Shown here: positions 1 to 9,828 of the stretch, piece by piece
Layout of the letters: every line of letters begins with the position of its first letter
How positions within the stretch are numbered: the stretch's first letter is position 1
Assembly (NCBI GenBank): GCA_020632595.1
Contig: JACKFF010000006.1
Coordinates: 213,078 to 277,077, forward strand
Length of the DNA: 64,000 bases
From: Nitrospiraceae bacterium
Lineage (GTDB): Bacteria > Nitrospirota > Nitrospiria > Nitrospirales > UBA8639
Direction: 5' to 3'
Program-made: the position numbers and the translations under genes
The notes under the pieces: generated by a model
Databases searched by the model: none
Told to the model about the DNA's origin: nothing
What the model saw: only the letters and a program-made list of their open reading frames with translations

Positions 1-2
1 TC

Positions 3-413
3 TCGCAGGTATCCAAGAAACGGAAAGCATCCGGGCCGACCGTTTCCGACTATATGGCAAAAACTGTGCGATCCGTGTCACTTGAGGCCACCTTGCAAGA
101 AGCCGGACAATGCCTTCAAACATGGAAGATCGGGTCGGTGTTAATTCAAAGTGGAGATGAGTATTTGGGGTATATTACCGAAACGGAATTGACTCGAGAG
201 GTTGTCGCGTCCGGAACAGATCCCGTGACCACCACGGTGAAAACCTGCATGCGCGAACCGTTAGTCACGATTGAGACCAGTGATCCAATTGTCGAAGCCG
301 TGCGTCTCATGAAAGAAAAAGGGACCAGGCATCTTGCGGTCACCGAAAGTAACAGGATTGTCGGTGTGATCTCCGTTTCAGATATAATCCGGTATTATTC
401 TGGAGTTGTCTAA
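3..413 (+). CDS. CBS-domain protein, 5' end outside the window
   Basis: A tandem CBS-domain (Bateman module) protein that probably senses an adenine nucleotide or a similar ligand. The reading frame is open from the first bases. The residues before the first ATG (base 54) already belong to the opening CBS helix (VSDYMAKTVRSVS), so the true start lies upstream of the window. The first CBS repeat ends near TETELTREVV. The second begins at TCMREPLVTIETSD and closes with the typical GVISVSDIIRYY before the stop at 411-413. No catalytic domain is visible. A second CBS protein lies at 44356-44775. The family is certain; the ligand and partner are unknown. Confidence 0.8.
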   Translation, partial: SQVSKKRKASGPTVSDYMAKTVRSVSLEATLQEAGQCLQTWKIGSVLIQSGDEYLGYITETELTREVVASGTDPVTTTVKTCMREPLVTIETSDPIVEAVRLMKEKGTRHLAVTESNRIVGVISVSDIIRYYSGVV

Positions 414-686
414 AGATTAGTCTTCTGAGAGATTCTCACTCGCCTTCTAGCGTCGGGCTACCAGGCTCTCTTCCTCGGGAACACGCGCAGGTTTTTTCGT
501 GGCCGTGTTTCTCGAGGAAGGTTCCACATTTTTCCATAAAATATTCGATCCGCCATTGAATGAAGCTTTCGGAGGCAGCGAACGTAAGCTGAGAAAAATC
601 TGCCTGATGGACCTCTAGAGACATTTGTGTTTTTAGTCAGTCGCATATTTTTTTCCAAATCGCCGACCATACATCAAGAACCGATC
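414..686. other. intergenic stretch before the first HtrA gene
   Basis: About 270 bases without a convincing gene. The HtrA frame is open back to a GTG at base 627, but those 20 codons look non-coding and no ribosome-binding site precedes them. The promoter of the protease gene should lie here; I could not identify -35/-10 boxes. Confidence 0.4.
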
Positions 687-2189
687 ATGGGGATAAAAAT
701 GGGTAATAAGAAATGCAATGCCTTGCGTCACTTTTCCAGGCTCAAAGATATCTTGAGTTCAGTTCTGGCGATGTGGATTGGTTGTGGCAGTGTGGTTTCG
801 TTGGGTATCGGTATGGACAGAAGTGCCGGATGGGCAGGTGAGGCCTCAGAGTCCTCACTGGGACGAACGGGGGAAATGGTGTTCAAGCAAGGAGGATTTG
901 CGGACGTGGCCCAGGCCGTGACTCCGGCTGTGGTGAATATCACGGCAACCGTTGATATTGTCGAATCCCGGGGAGGAGGTATTCCACTGCCGTTTCGAGG
1001 TTTTGGTGAGGGCCAAGCGCCACCGGGTATTCCCAAACGTCAAAAGGGTTCAGGATCAGGCGTCATCCTGTCTTCCGACGGATATATTATGACCAATAAT
1101 CATGTGATTGCCCAAAGCCGCGATCTCCTTGTCACTCTTCCTGATGCACGTGAATTTCCAGCCAAGGTTGTTGGAGCGGATCCCGAGACGGATTTGGCGG
1201 TTATCAAAATTCAGGCAGACAAACTTCCTGTGATTCCCTGGGGCAATTCCGCCTCCTTGGCCGTTGGCCAATATGTATTGGCCATTGGCAACCCGTTTGG
1301 TCTGAATTCAACGGTGACGCTAGGTATTGTCAGCGCTCTTGATCGCGGAGGGATGGGGTTAGCCCGATTTGAAGATTTCATTCAGACCGATGCGGCAATT
1401 AATCCGGGAAATTCAGGCGGCGCGTTGGTGAACACTCGAGGAGAATTAGTCGGCATAAATACGGCCATAGCCTCGCAAAGTGGAGGATATCAAGGAGTGG
1501 GATTCGCTGTGCCTTCTTCATTGGCAAGGCCTGTATTAGAGGAATTGATTAAACATGGCAAGATTGTTAGAGGATATTTAGGTCTGGGGGTCCAGGAAAT
1601 GACGACGGAACTGGCACCGTGGTTTGGTCTGAAAAGCGGGGAAGGGGCCCTGGTGACCGATGTGGTTCCTGGTGGGCCGGCCGATAAAGCCGGCATACAC
1701 CGGGGAGAAGTCATTCTTGAGTACCAGGGTAAAACCGTGATAGATGGACAAATGTTGTTGGAACAAGTGACACGTGCCCCTATTGGAGAACAGATTGAAC
1801 TGGGTATGATCGAAAATGGAAAAGAACGTAAGGTAAGAGCGATCATCCGCGAGCAACCACCAATCCCTCAGGCGCACCGAACTCGATTTCCTCGCGTGGA
1901 ACATCCTCTTGCCGGGGTGGAAGTGGCCGATGTCGATGAGGCGGCCATTCAGGAATATGGACTGAATCCTGTCACCAAAGGTGCGGTGGTCTCATTCCTT
2001 GAGGAAGGATGTGCTGCTGAATTAGCGGGGATCATAGAAGGAGATGTCATTATTGAATTGAATAAGCATCCCGTGGAATCCGTTAGGGACTATTCTTCAT
2101 GGTTTAAACGGCTTAAAAAAGAACAAGCCGTACTGGTTGTGCTGGTCCGTTCCGCACGCCATTTGTATGTGGTGGTAAAGTCTTCCTGA
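687..2189 (+). CDS. periplasmic serine protease, HtrA/DegP/MucD type (first copy)
   Basis: A trypsin-like protease with two PDZ domains, for quality control of envelope proteins. With the ATG at 687 the protein has 500 residues. An N-terminal hydrophobic stretch (about 23-45) acts as signal or anchor. The catalytic triad is visible: His139 in NNHV, Asp169 in ETDLAV and Ser243 in NPGNSGGALV. PDZ1 starts near GYLGLGVQEM and PDZ2 near LAGVEVADVD. A GTG at 627 would add 20 residues; I preferred the ATG because the residues before it do not resemble a signal sequence. The second copy at 4428-5972 shares long stretches such as GLNSTVTLGIVSAL. The linker after the mature N-terminus is shorter than in the second copy. 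Confidence 0.9.
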   Translation: MGIKMGNKKCNALRHFSRLKDILSSVLAMWIGCGSVVSLGIGMDRSAGWAGEASESSLGRTGEMVFKQGGFADVAQAVTPAVVNITATVDIVESRGGGIPLPFRGFGEGQAPPGIPKRQKGSGSGVILSSDGYIMTNNHVIAQSRDLLVTLPDAREFPAKVVGADPETDLAVIKIQADKLPVIPWGNSASLAVGQYVLAIGNPFGLNSTVTLGIVSALDRGGMGLARFEDFIQTDAAINPGNSGGALVNTRGELVGINTAIASQSGGYQGVGFAVPSSLARPVLEELIKHGKIVRGYLGLGVQEMTTELAPWFGLKSGEGALVTDVVPGGPADKAGIHRGEVILEYQGKTVIDGQMLLEQVTRAPIGEQIELGMIENGKERKVRAIIREQPPIPQAHRTRFPRVEHPLAGVEVADVDEAAIQEYGLNPVTKGAVVSFLEEGCAAELAGIIEGDVIIELNKHPVESVRDYSSWFKRLKKEQAVLVVLVRSARHLYVVVKSS

Positions 2190-2341
2190 AGAAATCAGTG
2201 TAAAACGGGTTTCCGGCGGTTCACGGAATTTTTAGACGAGCTTTTCTCAGGCATTGAAACTTTTTGAGCGATGCTTCCTTGTTTTTCCAAAGAGGCCGGG
2301 GATGTGTGAAGGTTCCTGGTTGAAAATGTTAAAGCACCGGG

Positions 2342-2980
2342 TTAGAAGGGAGCGATCAAATCAGTAAACTCGAAGTCGAAAAAAAACAAAATGGTATATT
2401 CGTTAAAGTAGGTTGCCCCTTGGAACCAGGGAGTGGACCGTACAAATTGTCCGGTCGCTGATTCGAAAATATCCAGGCGGAATCGGGTATATCCTGACAA
2501 TTTTTGTGAAGCGTACAACGCAATCTCGGGCAAGGCAATTGGGAGGAGCGTGCTTTGTATTGGAGGTATTCCGAACAAGGAGGACCGTTGCTCGACTCCT
2601 AGACTTTGAACAAGGATGTGGATCCGGTACTTTGATTTAGCAGGATCCATGACGATTTTCAGCCCTCTTTCTCCCAGCCACCCCTCAATTGCGCCCTTAA
2701 AAAAATCTTGTGCAACGGCCAATCCTTGCTCAACGCTTAGTCCAGAAATATCGAGGCTTACGGAATCTCCAGAGGTTAAGGGTATGGGCATGATGTTCTC
2801 TCCGTGCAGGCTGCGCTCCACAGCCTGAGCCATGAGGAATTGTTGGACTGCAGTTGGAGATGCGGGTGGGGGAATTGCATTCATGGCGCCGCAGGCGGTC
2901 AGCATTCCCACTAACAGGAGACCCTGCAGCATACCAAACATGGACCTATTCCACGGACGTGCTTCGGTTGACCAAACCAC
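2342..2980 (-). CDS. outer-membrane-type lipoprotein of unknown function
   Basis: The protein begins with a lipoprotein signal peptide ending in the lipobox LTAC, followed by a short Pro-rich linker, so it should be lipidated and exported. The rest (about 180 residues) alternates amphipathic strands and one helix, with no motif I recognise. GTG codons at 2986 and 2980 are both possible starts. The AGAGG on the minus strand sits at a proper distance only from the 2980 GTG, which I chose; an ATG at 2941 is a third option. It converges on the upstream protease gene and is transcribed after the two-gene unit 3064-3824, which may be the same transcript. Confidence 0.65.
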   Translation of the reverse strand: MVWSTEARPWNRSMFGMLQGLLLVGMLTACGAMNAIPPPASPTAVQQFLMAQAVERSLHGENIMPIPLTSGDSVSLDISGLSVEQGLAVAQDFFKGAIEGWLGERGLKIVMDPAKSKYRIHILVQSLGVEQRSSLFGIPPIQSTLLPIALPEIALYASQKLSGYTRFRLDIFESATGQFVRSTPWFQGATYFNEYTILFFFDFEFTDLIAPF

Positions 2981-3063
2981 TTTCACCTCTATTTTTTGAT
3001 GAGACAGGGAAAATACCCTGGTCCATGTGAAGGCGAACTCGCGCTCAGTCCTTCCTCGTAAGT

Positions 3064-3504
3064 CTAGGGGACAGGTCCTGAGTAATCAATCGTTGAGCCG
3101 GGTTCCTTTGTCGGTGCAGATGGAATGGAAGGATTCGGAGGTGCCGCAAGGGTAGGATTCATTTCCTTGTGTTTGGTGACCCGAAGCAATTTGGGGTCCT
3201 GAACAAAAGGTTCGTATTGCGGCACCTCTAATGTCACCAGATCACGTTCCTCAATGAGGAGGTCGATTTCAGGCACCTGTTGGTGAAAAGTGGCTAAAAT
3301 GCTTCCGTCTTGAGTCGTAATGGTGACCAGTAATCGATCCTCTTGGCGCTGTTTGTGTATCACCGATCCCTCAAGTGGATGCATGGCGTTCTTTAAAAAA
3401 GCCGGGAGATAGGAATCCAAATACCGTGAGGCTAACATCGGGCTACTGAAGCCAAGGCCTAATCCTAGAAAAAATACCGTCGTCGGGATGACCCATGGTC
3501 TCAT
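3064..3504 (-). CDS. small exported protein of unknown function
   Basis: A protein of 146 residues with an N-terminal hydrophobic segment (about 5-25) that looks like an uncleaved anchor or signal peptide. A region of beta-like character follows (VTITTQDGSILATF) and then a Pro-rich, probably disordered tail. I recognise no family. Its ATG overlaps the stop of the upstream gene by four bases (ATGA at 3501-3504), so the two are translationally coupled. The shared Pro-rich tails and membrane anchors suggest that both proteins act together at the inner membrane. Confidence 0.6.
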   Translation of the reverse strand: MRPWVIPTTVFFLGLGLGFSSPMLASRYLDSYLPAFLKNAMHPLEGSVIHKQRQEDRLLVTITTQDGSILATFHQQVPEIDLLIEERDLVTLEVPQYEPFVQDPKLLRVTKHKEMNPTLAAPPNPSIPSAPTKEPGSTIDYSGPVP

Positions 3505-3824
3505 GGTTTCTGTTCCGTGGGTGGAGGTTCGTCTTTTGGTTTTTCCGGTTCTGTTGGAGCAGAGGTTTGCTGTGTGGTTAGAGGTTCGTCCTTCAGGGGT
3601 TCCTGCTGCGCGGGAGAAGGCTTCTGCTGTCCACGAATAAACGTTTCCAGGCGACTGAGAGCATCAGCGGTCATGTCGCGGGCCCCCTTGGTCGCCTGTT
3701 CGGACTTTTCGGTGAGGTCTTCAATTTGTCGACGGAGATCGCGCATTCCCCCGCCGGTTCGTTGAAATGCCATGATCGCAATCACTAAGGCGACGATAGC
3801 GATCAGTAGGGCCAATACTTCCAT
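3501..3824 (-). CDS. small membrane-anchored coiled-coil protein
   Basis: A protein of 107 residues. Residues 2-20 form a single transmembrane helix, residues about 26-65 a charged helix with coiled-coil character (LRRQIEDLTEKSEQATKGA), and the rest is a Pro/Glu/Lys-rich tail. A strong AGGAGG five bases before the ATG supports the start. It is the first gene of a pair with the downstream exported protein, overlapping it by four bases. The shape resembles small phage-shock or YtxH-like helpers, but I see no signature that names a family. Confidence 0.65.
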   Translation of the reverse strand: MEVLALLIAIVALVIAIMAFQRTGGGMRDLRRQIEDLTEKSEQATKGARDMTADALSRLETFIRGQQKPSPAQQEPLKDEPLTTQQTSAPTEPEKPKDEPPPTEQKP

Positions 3825-4427
3825 GATGTCCTCCTGTTCTGGGCAAGCCGTCCCTTTGAAATGTGAATAGGCGTTGACGCCATCTGAGCACCAGTGTGCA
3901 GATTAAGGCACATATGCTGAAATGACCGTCCTCTTGTCCTTCCGGATTCCACAGTCTGTCTGCCCCCTTTTATTATTGTGACACGCCATTCATTGGGAAT
4001 CTACCGTGAGCCTGTTTTTGTCTATACACGGGTAACTTCAAAGGCAAATGTCGGCGCTTCTTATGAATGTGTCCAAGCTCGAATTTCATGGCCTGTCCTG
4101 GTTGTTCAAATCGGCAAAATGGGTGACCCCGGCCTCCGGATGACCTGAGGGCAGAGGCGCCTTTTTGTTGATTCGCGGTGACGTGGCCGCCGGCATTTGA
4201 TTTCTTCGTGAAAAAGTGACTCAGGATTACCTGTTGTGTTGATGTGCCAGTTGCTCTTATCGAACGGAATTCCTTGAGACTGCCACCATAGGGACAGACC
4301 CATCAGCGGATCGTGTGAAAATTAATCAAAATTAATAGTCAGTTAATCCTCATCTTATTCTGAATGGATAGTATGCGGATACGAAATATCTCAGTGTCGG
4401 CTTTCTAACTATCAAGGAGGAATGTCA
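3825..4427. promoter_or_regulatory. 600-base intergenic region with the promoter side of the second HtrA gene
   Basis: No convincing gene is present. The last 120 bases are AT-rich (around 4320-4400) and end in a perfect AAGGAGG at 4414-4420. That ribosome-binding site is only one base from the ATG at 4422 but seven bases from the ATG at 4428, which decides the start of the second protease. Two divergent promoters should lie here, since genes leave on both sides. Confidence 0.5.
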
Positions 4428-5972
4428 ATGGGTATTAACAATCGTGGTTCTCGTGGTTGGCGGTTTCAATGGCCGTTGTTTTTTTCCAGAGTGAATACCC
4501 GGAAGGCGGGACTGGCCGGTATCGGTTTCCTGGCTGGAATACTCCTGCTCGGGTCATGGAATATGCCGTTTCATTCTCAAGCAGCCATTTCCCAGGCGGC
4601 AGATCCTGCATCGGTGGGATCTCTCCCAAACATGGATAAAGGAGGATTTGCGGACATTGCCCAGGCGGTAACCCCCGCAGTGGTCAATATTACGGTTCGA
4701 AAAGAAGCGCCAGTCCCCATGTCGGGGATGCCGTCTGATCCGATGAGAGAGTTTTTCGGTCTGCCAGGAATGCCGGAGATGCCAGGAATGCCGAAAAGGC
4801 CGGATGGGCCTCCTGCTCCGGAAGGTCAGGGAGCCGGTTCCGGTGTCATTATCTCTAGTGATGGCTATGTGTTGACCAATGACCATGTGGTCGATGGGGC
4901 CAAGGAAATCATGGTGACCCTTCCGGATAATCGCGAATTCACCGGAAACGTGATCGGTCTTGATCCCCAGACTGACTTAGCCGTCATTAAAATTGAGGGG
5001 GAGGATCTCCCGTATGTTCCCTGGGGAAATTCGGGCGAGCTTCGAGTCGGAGAATATGTCCTGGCGGTCGGCAATCCTTTTGGACTGAATTCCACCGTTA
5101 CGCTGGGGATTGTCAGCGCATTAGGTCGAGGAGGCATGGGCATCACTCAGTATGAAGATTTTATTCAGACCGATGCGGCGATCAATCCGGGAAATTCCGG
5201 TGGAGCGTTGGTGAATACCCGAGGCCAACTGGTCGGAATTAACACCGCAATCTTTTCTCAATCCGGCGGGTACCAAGGCGTGGGATTTGCGGTTCCCACC
5301 AATCTTGCCAAACCGGTGTATGACAGTTTGGTCAGTACCGGAAAAGTGGTACGAGGATTTTTGGGCGTCGGTATACAAGCCGTCACGACGGATCTCGCAG
5401 ACTCGTTTAAATTGGATCAATCCAAAGGTGCGCTGGTCACGAATGTTGTTCCTGGAAGTCCTGCGGACAAGGCAGGCCTCAAGCGGGGTGATGTGATTGT
5501 TGAATATCAGGGAAAACCCGTGTTGGATCCGCGTAGTCTTCAGCACCATGTCATCAGGACCACTATCGGCACGGAAGTGAAGATGGTGGTGATCCGGGAT
5601 GGTCGAAAGCATACCCTAAAGGCGGAGATCCGTGAACAAGACAAGCCTGTTCAAGTGGCCCAAGCCGGCCAGATGGGCACGACGGAAGGACCGCTCGCCG
5701 GGGTGGCTGTTCAGAATCTCAACCCTGGCATGGCCGAGCAACTAGGAGTGGAAGAAAATGTGCACGGAGTAGTAGTCATGGATGTCGCTCCGGGAAGTTA
5801 TGCCGCACGGGCAGGACTGGTTCAAGGTGATGTGATCAGTGAAATCAATCGTAAGCCAGTCAGTTCTGAGGAGGATTTCCTGAAGATGGTTTCCCACTTG
5901 CAGGAGAATGCCTCAGCTTTAATTTTTATCCATCGGGGAAAAGGGGCGTTGTATTTGACCATTAAGGTATAA
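4428..5972 (+). CDS. periplasmic serine protease, HtrA/DegP/MucD type (second copy)
   Basis: Second HtrA-family protease of the window, 514 residues from the ATG placed seven bases after AAGGAGG. A basic N-terminus and a hydrophobic segment (about 28-45) direct export. A Met/Pro-rich linker (about 97-130) precedes the protease domain. The triad is His153 (NDHVV), Asp183 (QTDLAV) and Ser257 (NPGNSGGAL). PDZ1 starts near GFLGVGIQAV and PDZ2 near LAGVAVQNLN. The paralogue upstream is close enough to suggest an old tandem duplication separated by the small-gene block between them. A clear terminator follows. Function is inferred as folding-stress protease or chaperone in the periplasm. Confidence 0.92.
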   Translation: MGINNRGSRGWRFQWPLFFSRVNTRKAGLAGIGFLAGILLLGSWNMPFHSQAAISQAADPASVGSLPNMDKGGFADIAQAVTPAVVNITVRKEAPVPMSGMPSDPMREFFGLPGMPEMPGMPKRPDGPPAPEGQGAGSGVIISSDGYVLTNDHVVDGAKEIMVTLPDNREFTGNVIGLDPQTDLAVIKIEGEDLPYVPWGNSGELRVGEYVLAVGNPFGLNSTVTLGIVSALGRGGMGITQYEDFIQTDAAINPGNSGGALVNTRGQLVGINTAIFSQSGGYQGVGFAVPTNLAKPVYDSLVSTGKVVRGFLGVGIQAVTTDLADSFKLDQSKGALVTNVVPGSPADKAGLKRGDVIVEYQGKPVLDPRSLQHHVIRTTIGTEVKMVVIRDGRKHTLKAEIREQDKPVQVAQAGQMGTTEGPLAGVAVQNLNPGMAEQLGVEENVHGVVVMDVAPGSYAARAGLVQGDVISEINRKPVSSEEDFLKMVSHLQENASALIFIHRGKGALYLTIKV

Positions 5973-6003
5973 CCGTCTTTGAAGTTAGATCCTGGTTGAT
6001 AAA

Positions 6004-6037
6004 GGGGGCTTCTTCGACGAAGAAGCCCTCTTTTTTT
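6004..6037 (+). terminator. rho-independent terminator of the second HtrA gene
   Basis: A G-rich ten-base-pair stem (GGGCTTCTTC at 6006-6015 pairing with 6019-6028) with a tight loop is followed by a T-rich tract at 6029-6037. It lies about 30 bases after the stop codon, in the same orientation. Confidence 0.9.
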
Positions 6038-6257
6038 GGTTAGAGGGTTGTTACCTGTTTGAGACGAGCAAAATTTCCCTTTTACCAATACCTACCATAC
6101 TGCAATTTTCCCGTCTGTTTTTGGGATCCCATATCCAACGATTACTTCGCAAATTTTATGGTGTGCTTTCTTTTTAAATGGTATGGGGGACAGGAGGAAC
6201 GGTCCACTGTCAGGTTTTGAACGAGAGGGTTGTGCCCATGCCTTTCGTTTTTCATTA

Positions 6258-7062
6258 ATGAAACAATGGCAGGCTATTATCGGGCTGCACCTTTTCTATT
6301 CGGAGGACACTGATCGCTCTCCACCATATCCTGGCTGAGGTTTATCTTAAAGACGTTCTTGGCCATTTCCCTGAACTTCTCGTATGCTTTCTTTTTCTTT
6401 CCAGTGTCTGTGGCTGTGGAAGTTACTTCGCCCTGACCGGGTATGATGTGTTGGCGCTTCGTCATTCTGGTCGATCCTTATCCTATTCTCTTAAGGGACC
6501 CGAGTCGGTTATCAGTTACACGTTCAGTCTCAATATTGGGCTGTCGCTGATTTCGGGTGGGTTCTATCCTTTATTGTATTTATTTCCCTGCTGGGGCCTC
6601 AGCGGTTGGAAAACGCGGCTTTGAAGGGACTTTGTGCGATGACGTTTGGGTTCAGAGTAGGTTTCACGCTCGGACTGGCTTTAGCCGTAGAGCCGGATAG
6701 ACTTGCTGGACTGGCGGAATTTCCCTACCTCTCAATGGGGTGATGGGTTTATATATTCTGCACGGTGTAAGTATCTATATGATCCGGACTGCTATTCAAA
6801 CGCAGTCCTTACAATTAAAAAGTTGGACCATCACCTTGCAACTTGCCAGATACCCCTGCAGCAACTTTCGCTTGGCGCGGTGGATATTACCTTGTCCGTC
6901 GCCGCGTTATGTCGTGTATTGCCTCCGAATGTGGAGATCCGTTTCCCCGCGTTTATCGGCCTCTACGTCTATGCCGCGACCATAGGAGTGTTGAGCCCTA
7001 TATGCTGGGGGGACTTGGTGTCTTCGAAGTACTCATGCTCTTTGCGTTGTCGTTTACAGTGA
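6258..7062 (+). pseudogene. decayed UPF0104/MprF-type flippase-domain membrane protein
   Basis: No open frame survives, but conserved pieces of the LPG_synthase_TM (UPF0104, MprF N-terminal domain) family appear in correct order in shifting frames. They are ALHHILAEVYLKDVL and SYFALTGYDVLALRHSGRSL followed by SLNIGLSLISGG (frame from 6301 to a TGA at 6622-6624); then FGFRVGFTLGLALAVEPDRLA (frame of 6624 to a TGA at 6741); then PNVEIRFPAFIGLYVYAATIG and finally YMLGGLGVFEVLMLFAL. A start-like ATG at 6258 opens the first fragment. At least four frame changes are needed, so the gene is dead. Sequence up to about 7244 may be a further eroded tail. Confidence 0.7.
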
Positions 7063-7283
7063 GTCAACAAAAAGAATACCTTTGCAGTATTTCGGGAAAT
7101 CCCACGACATTGATGTGTTCTACGACGATCCTCTGGTGGTGCAGCGGCTCTGGTCTGGCACTGCAAACATGCCTGTGCGACGAAAAACAGAAGGACTATC
7201 GCGTCGTCCCGCCTATTTATTATGAATCTCACGTTCCGCTTTAACCCAGCCCTCATCAGCATGGCCTTCGCTGCTCATAAAGT

Positions 7284-9785
7284 TCATAGGTCAACGGGGC
7301 GATCCCGGGGTGTCACATCGATTGGTTTTCTGCCCAGTAGGGGCGAGGCAGCCGGATCGAATACCCGATAGGCCAGTAATTTTACTCGGTCGTTCAGGAG
7401 GAACCATACCAGTGCGTAGCCCCAAACGAAGAGCGCCCAGCCCCAGCCAAGGGGCGTCATGAGCAACCCATACACGGCAATCAGCGTCGCCACGATTTGC
7501 GTGCCGAGCACGGCTACCCATAAAATCCGGGCAGGACGGATGGACCAGAATGGGCCGCGCGTGCGTGTGACGAAGATTGTCAGATGTCCCGCTACGGACA
7601 ACTTCAGGTAAAGCAGCGATCGTATGAAGTCACGGTCCAGGTCAAAAACGCGTTCGCCGAGATAAAACAGCCCGAACGATGCCACCACGCCCGTCACCCC
7701 CAGCACCGTCGCGATTCCAAGCACCATGCGGATGTTCCAGGTCTCGGGCTTGTCCTTGTGGTGCACGTTGTCATAGGCAATGGACAGAATGGCGCCGTCG
7801 TTCAGTAATGCCAGCATCACGATCATCACCGCCGTGACCGGATAGAAGTTGAATATCAGGATGGAGAGTGTCATGAGCAACAGGACACGAATCGTTTCGG
7901 TAATCCGATAGATGGCGTAGCTATTCATCCGTTGAAAAATTTTCCGGCTTTCCTTGATCGCGTCGACAATAACGGACAGGCCGGGCGTCATGAGCACGAT
8001 GGATGCCGCGGCGCGCGCGGCGTCCGTCGCGCCAGACACGGCAATACCGCAGTCGGCTTTTTTCAGCGCGGGAGCATCATTGACCCCATCTCCCGTCATG
8101 CCGACGATGTGGCCGCGTTGCTGCAGGACATCCACGATGTGAAACTTGTGTTCCGGAAACACCTGGGCAAAACCGTCTGCTTTTTCAATAGATTCGGCCA
8201 ACGGTCCCGTTTCGTGATGTTTGGTGTCACCGAAGCCGCCGGCATCGAGGATGTTCGTCCCTAATCCCAATTTTGCGGCGGTTTCTCGGGCGATGGCCAG
8301 GGCATCGCCTGTTACCATCTTGACGCTCACGCCCATCTGCCGGGCCGTGGCAATGGTAGCTTGTGCCTGCTCCCGGGGCGGATCAAATAATGGCAATACG
8401 CCGAGAAACTGCCATGGGCCTTCCTGATCAGCTCGGGCTACACCAAGGGAACGGAATCCGCGAGCTGCGAATTCATTGACCGCTTGGTCGACGGCAGGCG
8501 CCACCTGTGCGGAATTGGACGCTAAGGCCAGGATCACCTGCGGCGCGCCCTTGGTCACCTTGAAGGCCTTTCCATCCGCACTTTTGACGGTGGCCTCTGT
8601 GCGTTTGTGCACCGGGTCAAACGGCTGAAAATGCATCACCTGATAGCTATTCAAGTCCTGATTGTTTTTCAGGCCGCCCAGTACGGCCAGGTCGATCGTA
8701 TCCTTATTCTCCGGACGTGAGGCCAGCGCGGCGTTGAGGATGACTTGATCGACGGGGATATCGTTGACACAGAAGGGATCACCAAGCGTCAGCTTGTTCT
8801 GCGTCAGCGTGCCGGTTTTGTCCGAGCACAGCACGTCTACACCGGCCAATTCCTCGATGGCCGCCAATCGGGTCACGATTGCCTCTTGTTTCGCCAGCAG
8901 GCGTGCACCAACAGCCATGGTCACCGATAACACCGTCGGCATCGCCACTGGAATTGCGGCCACGGTCAACACCAGGGCAAATTGCAGCGTGGTGAGGATG
9001 GGGTCATCCCGGAAGAGCGCGACCGTAATGATCACGGCCACCAGGCTGACCGCAAGGATGATCAGATAATTACCGATTTTCAGCACCGCGCGTTGAAAGT
9101 GACTGACCGTATGGGCCTCCTGCACCAGTTGCGCTGTTTTTCCGAAGTACGTGTTCCGACCGGTCCCATAGACCAGTGCGTCGCTTTCACCCTGGCGGAC
9201 AATGGACCCCGAAAACACTGCCTCGCCAGGGTTGCGCTCGGCGGGCAATGACTCGCCTGTTAATGCAGACTGATCCACTTCAACCGGATCTCCTGCCAGC
9301 AGGCGGGCATCCGCCGGCACAATGTCGCCCAGACGAATGCGGATCACGTCGCCAGGCACCAACTCCCGCGCTGCCTGGGTGGACCAATTCCCATCTCGTT
9401 TCACTCTGGCCGTGTTTGCCAGCTTGGCCTTCAGGGCGGCGATAGCGTTGCCAGCCTGGTGTTCTTCCCAGAATCCGACTACAGCGTTCGTCAGAAGCAG
9501 AACCAGGATAATGAAAAAATCCGGCCAATGCCGTGCCACTGCCGAGAGAATCACTGCCGCTTCGATCATCCACGGAATGGGACCCCAAAAATAACTCAGG
9601 AATTTCAGAAACGGATTGATGGCCTTTTCCTCAATCTCATTGGGTCCATAATGGGCCAGTCGCTTTTGTGCCTCCGCCTGACTGAGACCCCCCGGCGACG
9701 ACTTCAATTTCTTCTCCACTTCCGGCAGGGGCAATGTTTTCAGATCATCCTTCCCATTGGCCTGATCGTTGTTAGGTTTCATCAT
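7284..9785 (-). CDS. plasma-membrane-type H+-transporting P-type ATPase (P3A family)
   Basis: An 833-residue P-type ATPase that pumps protons, or a similar cation, out of the cell at the cost of ATP. Motifs in order: the TGES actuator loop (176-179), phosphorylation site Asp322 in SDKTGTLT, and the hinge MTGDGVNDAPALKKADCG. The membrane segments after each are clear and the length fits fungal Pma1-like and archaeal/bacterial P3A pumps without the regulatory C-tail. I chose the ATG at 9785, which follows AGGAGG by seven bases; the frame stays open to 9926 only because it runs through the remnant of another gene. The gene sits between pseudogenes on both sides, so it may survive from a larger decayed cluster. 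Proton specificity is inferred from the family. Confidence 0.9.
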   Translation of the reverse strand: MMKPNNDQANGKDDLKTLPLPEVEKKLKSSPGGLSQAEAQKRLAHYGPNEIEEKAINPFLKFLSYFWGPIPWMIEAAVILSAVARHWPDFFIILVLLLTNAVVGFWEEHQAGNAIAALKAKLANTARVKRDGNWSTQAARELVPGDVIRIRLGDIVPADARLLAGDPVEVDQSALTGESLPAERNPGEAVFSGSIVRQGESDALVYGTGRNTYFGKTAQLVQEAHTVSHFQRAVLKIGNYLIILAVSLVAVIITVALFRDDPILTTLQFALVLTVAAIPVAMPTVLSVTMAVGARLLAKQEAIVTRLAAIEELAGVDVLCSDKTGTLTQNKLTLGDPFCVNDIPVDQVILNAALASRPENKDTIDLAVLGGLKNNQDLNSYQVMHFQPFDPVHKRTEATVKSADGKAFKVTKGAPQVILALASNSAQVAPAVDQAVNEFAARGFRSLGVARADQEGPWQFLGVLPLFDPPREQAQATIATARQMGVSVKMVTGDALAIARETAAKLGLGTNILDAGGFGDTKHHETGPLAESIEKADGFAQVFPEHKFHIVDVLQQRGHIVGMTGDGVNDAPALKKADCGIAVSGATDAARAAASIVLMTPGLSVIVDAIKESRKIFQRMNSYAIYRITETIRVLLLMTLSILIFNFYPVTAVMIVMLALLNDGAILSIAYDNVHHKDKPETWNIRMVLGIATVLGVTGVVASFGLFYLGERVFDLDRDFIRSLLYLKLSVAGHLTIFVTRTRGPFWSIRPARILWVAVLGTQIVATLIAVYGLLMTPLGWGWALFVWGYALVWFLLNDRVKLLAYRVFDPAASPLLGRKPIDVTPRDRPVDL

Positions 9786-9828
9786 AGAAGTGCCTCCTGT
9801 GTTGCGATGACTCCCTTTCACATCGCGG

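Noticed and set aside
6277..6465. Minus-strand 62-residue frame with a Lys-rich, antitoxin-like peptide
   Set aside because: It lies exactly antisense to the best conserved part of the decayed UPF0104/MprF gene, so its protein-like look is a shadow.
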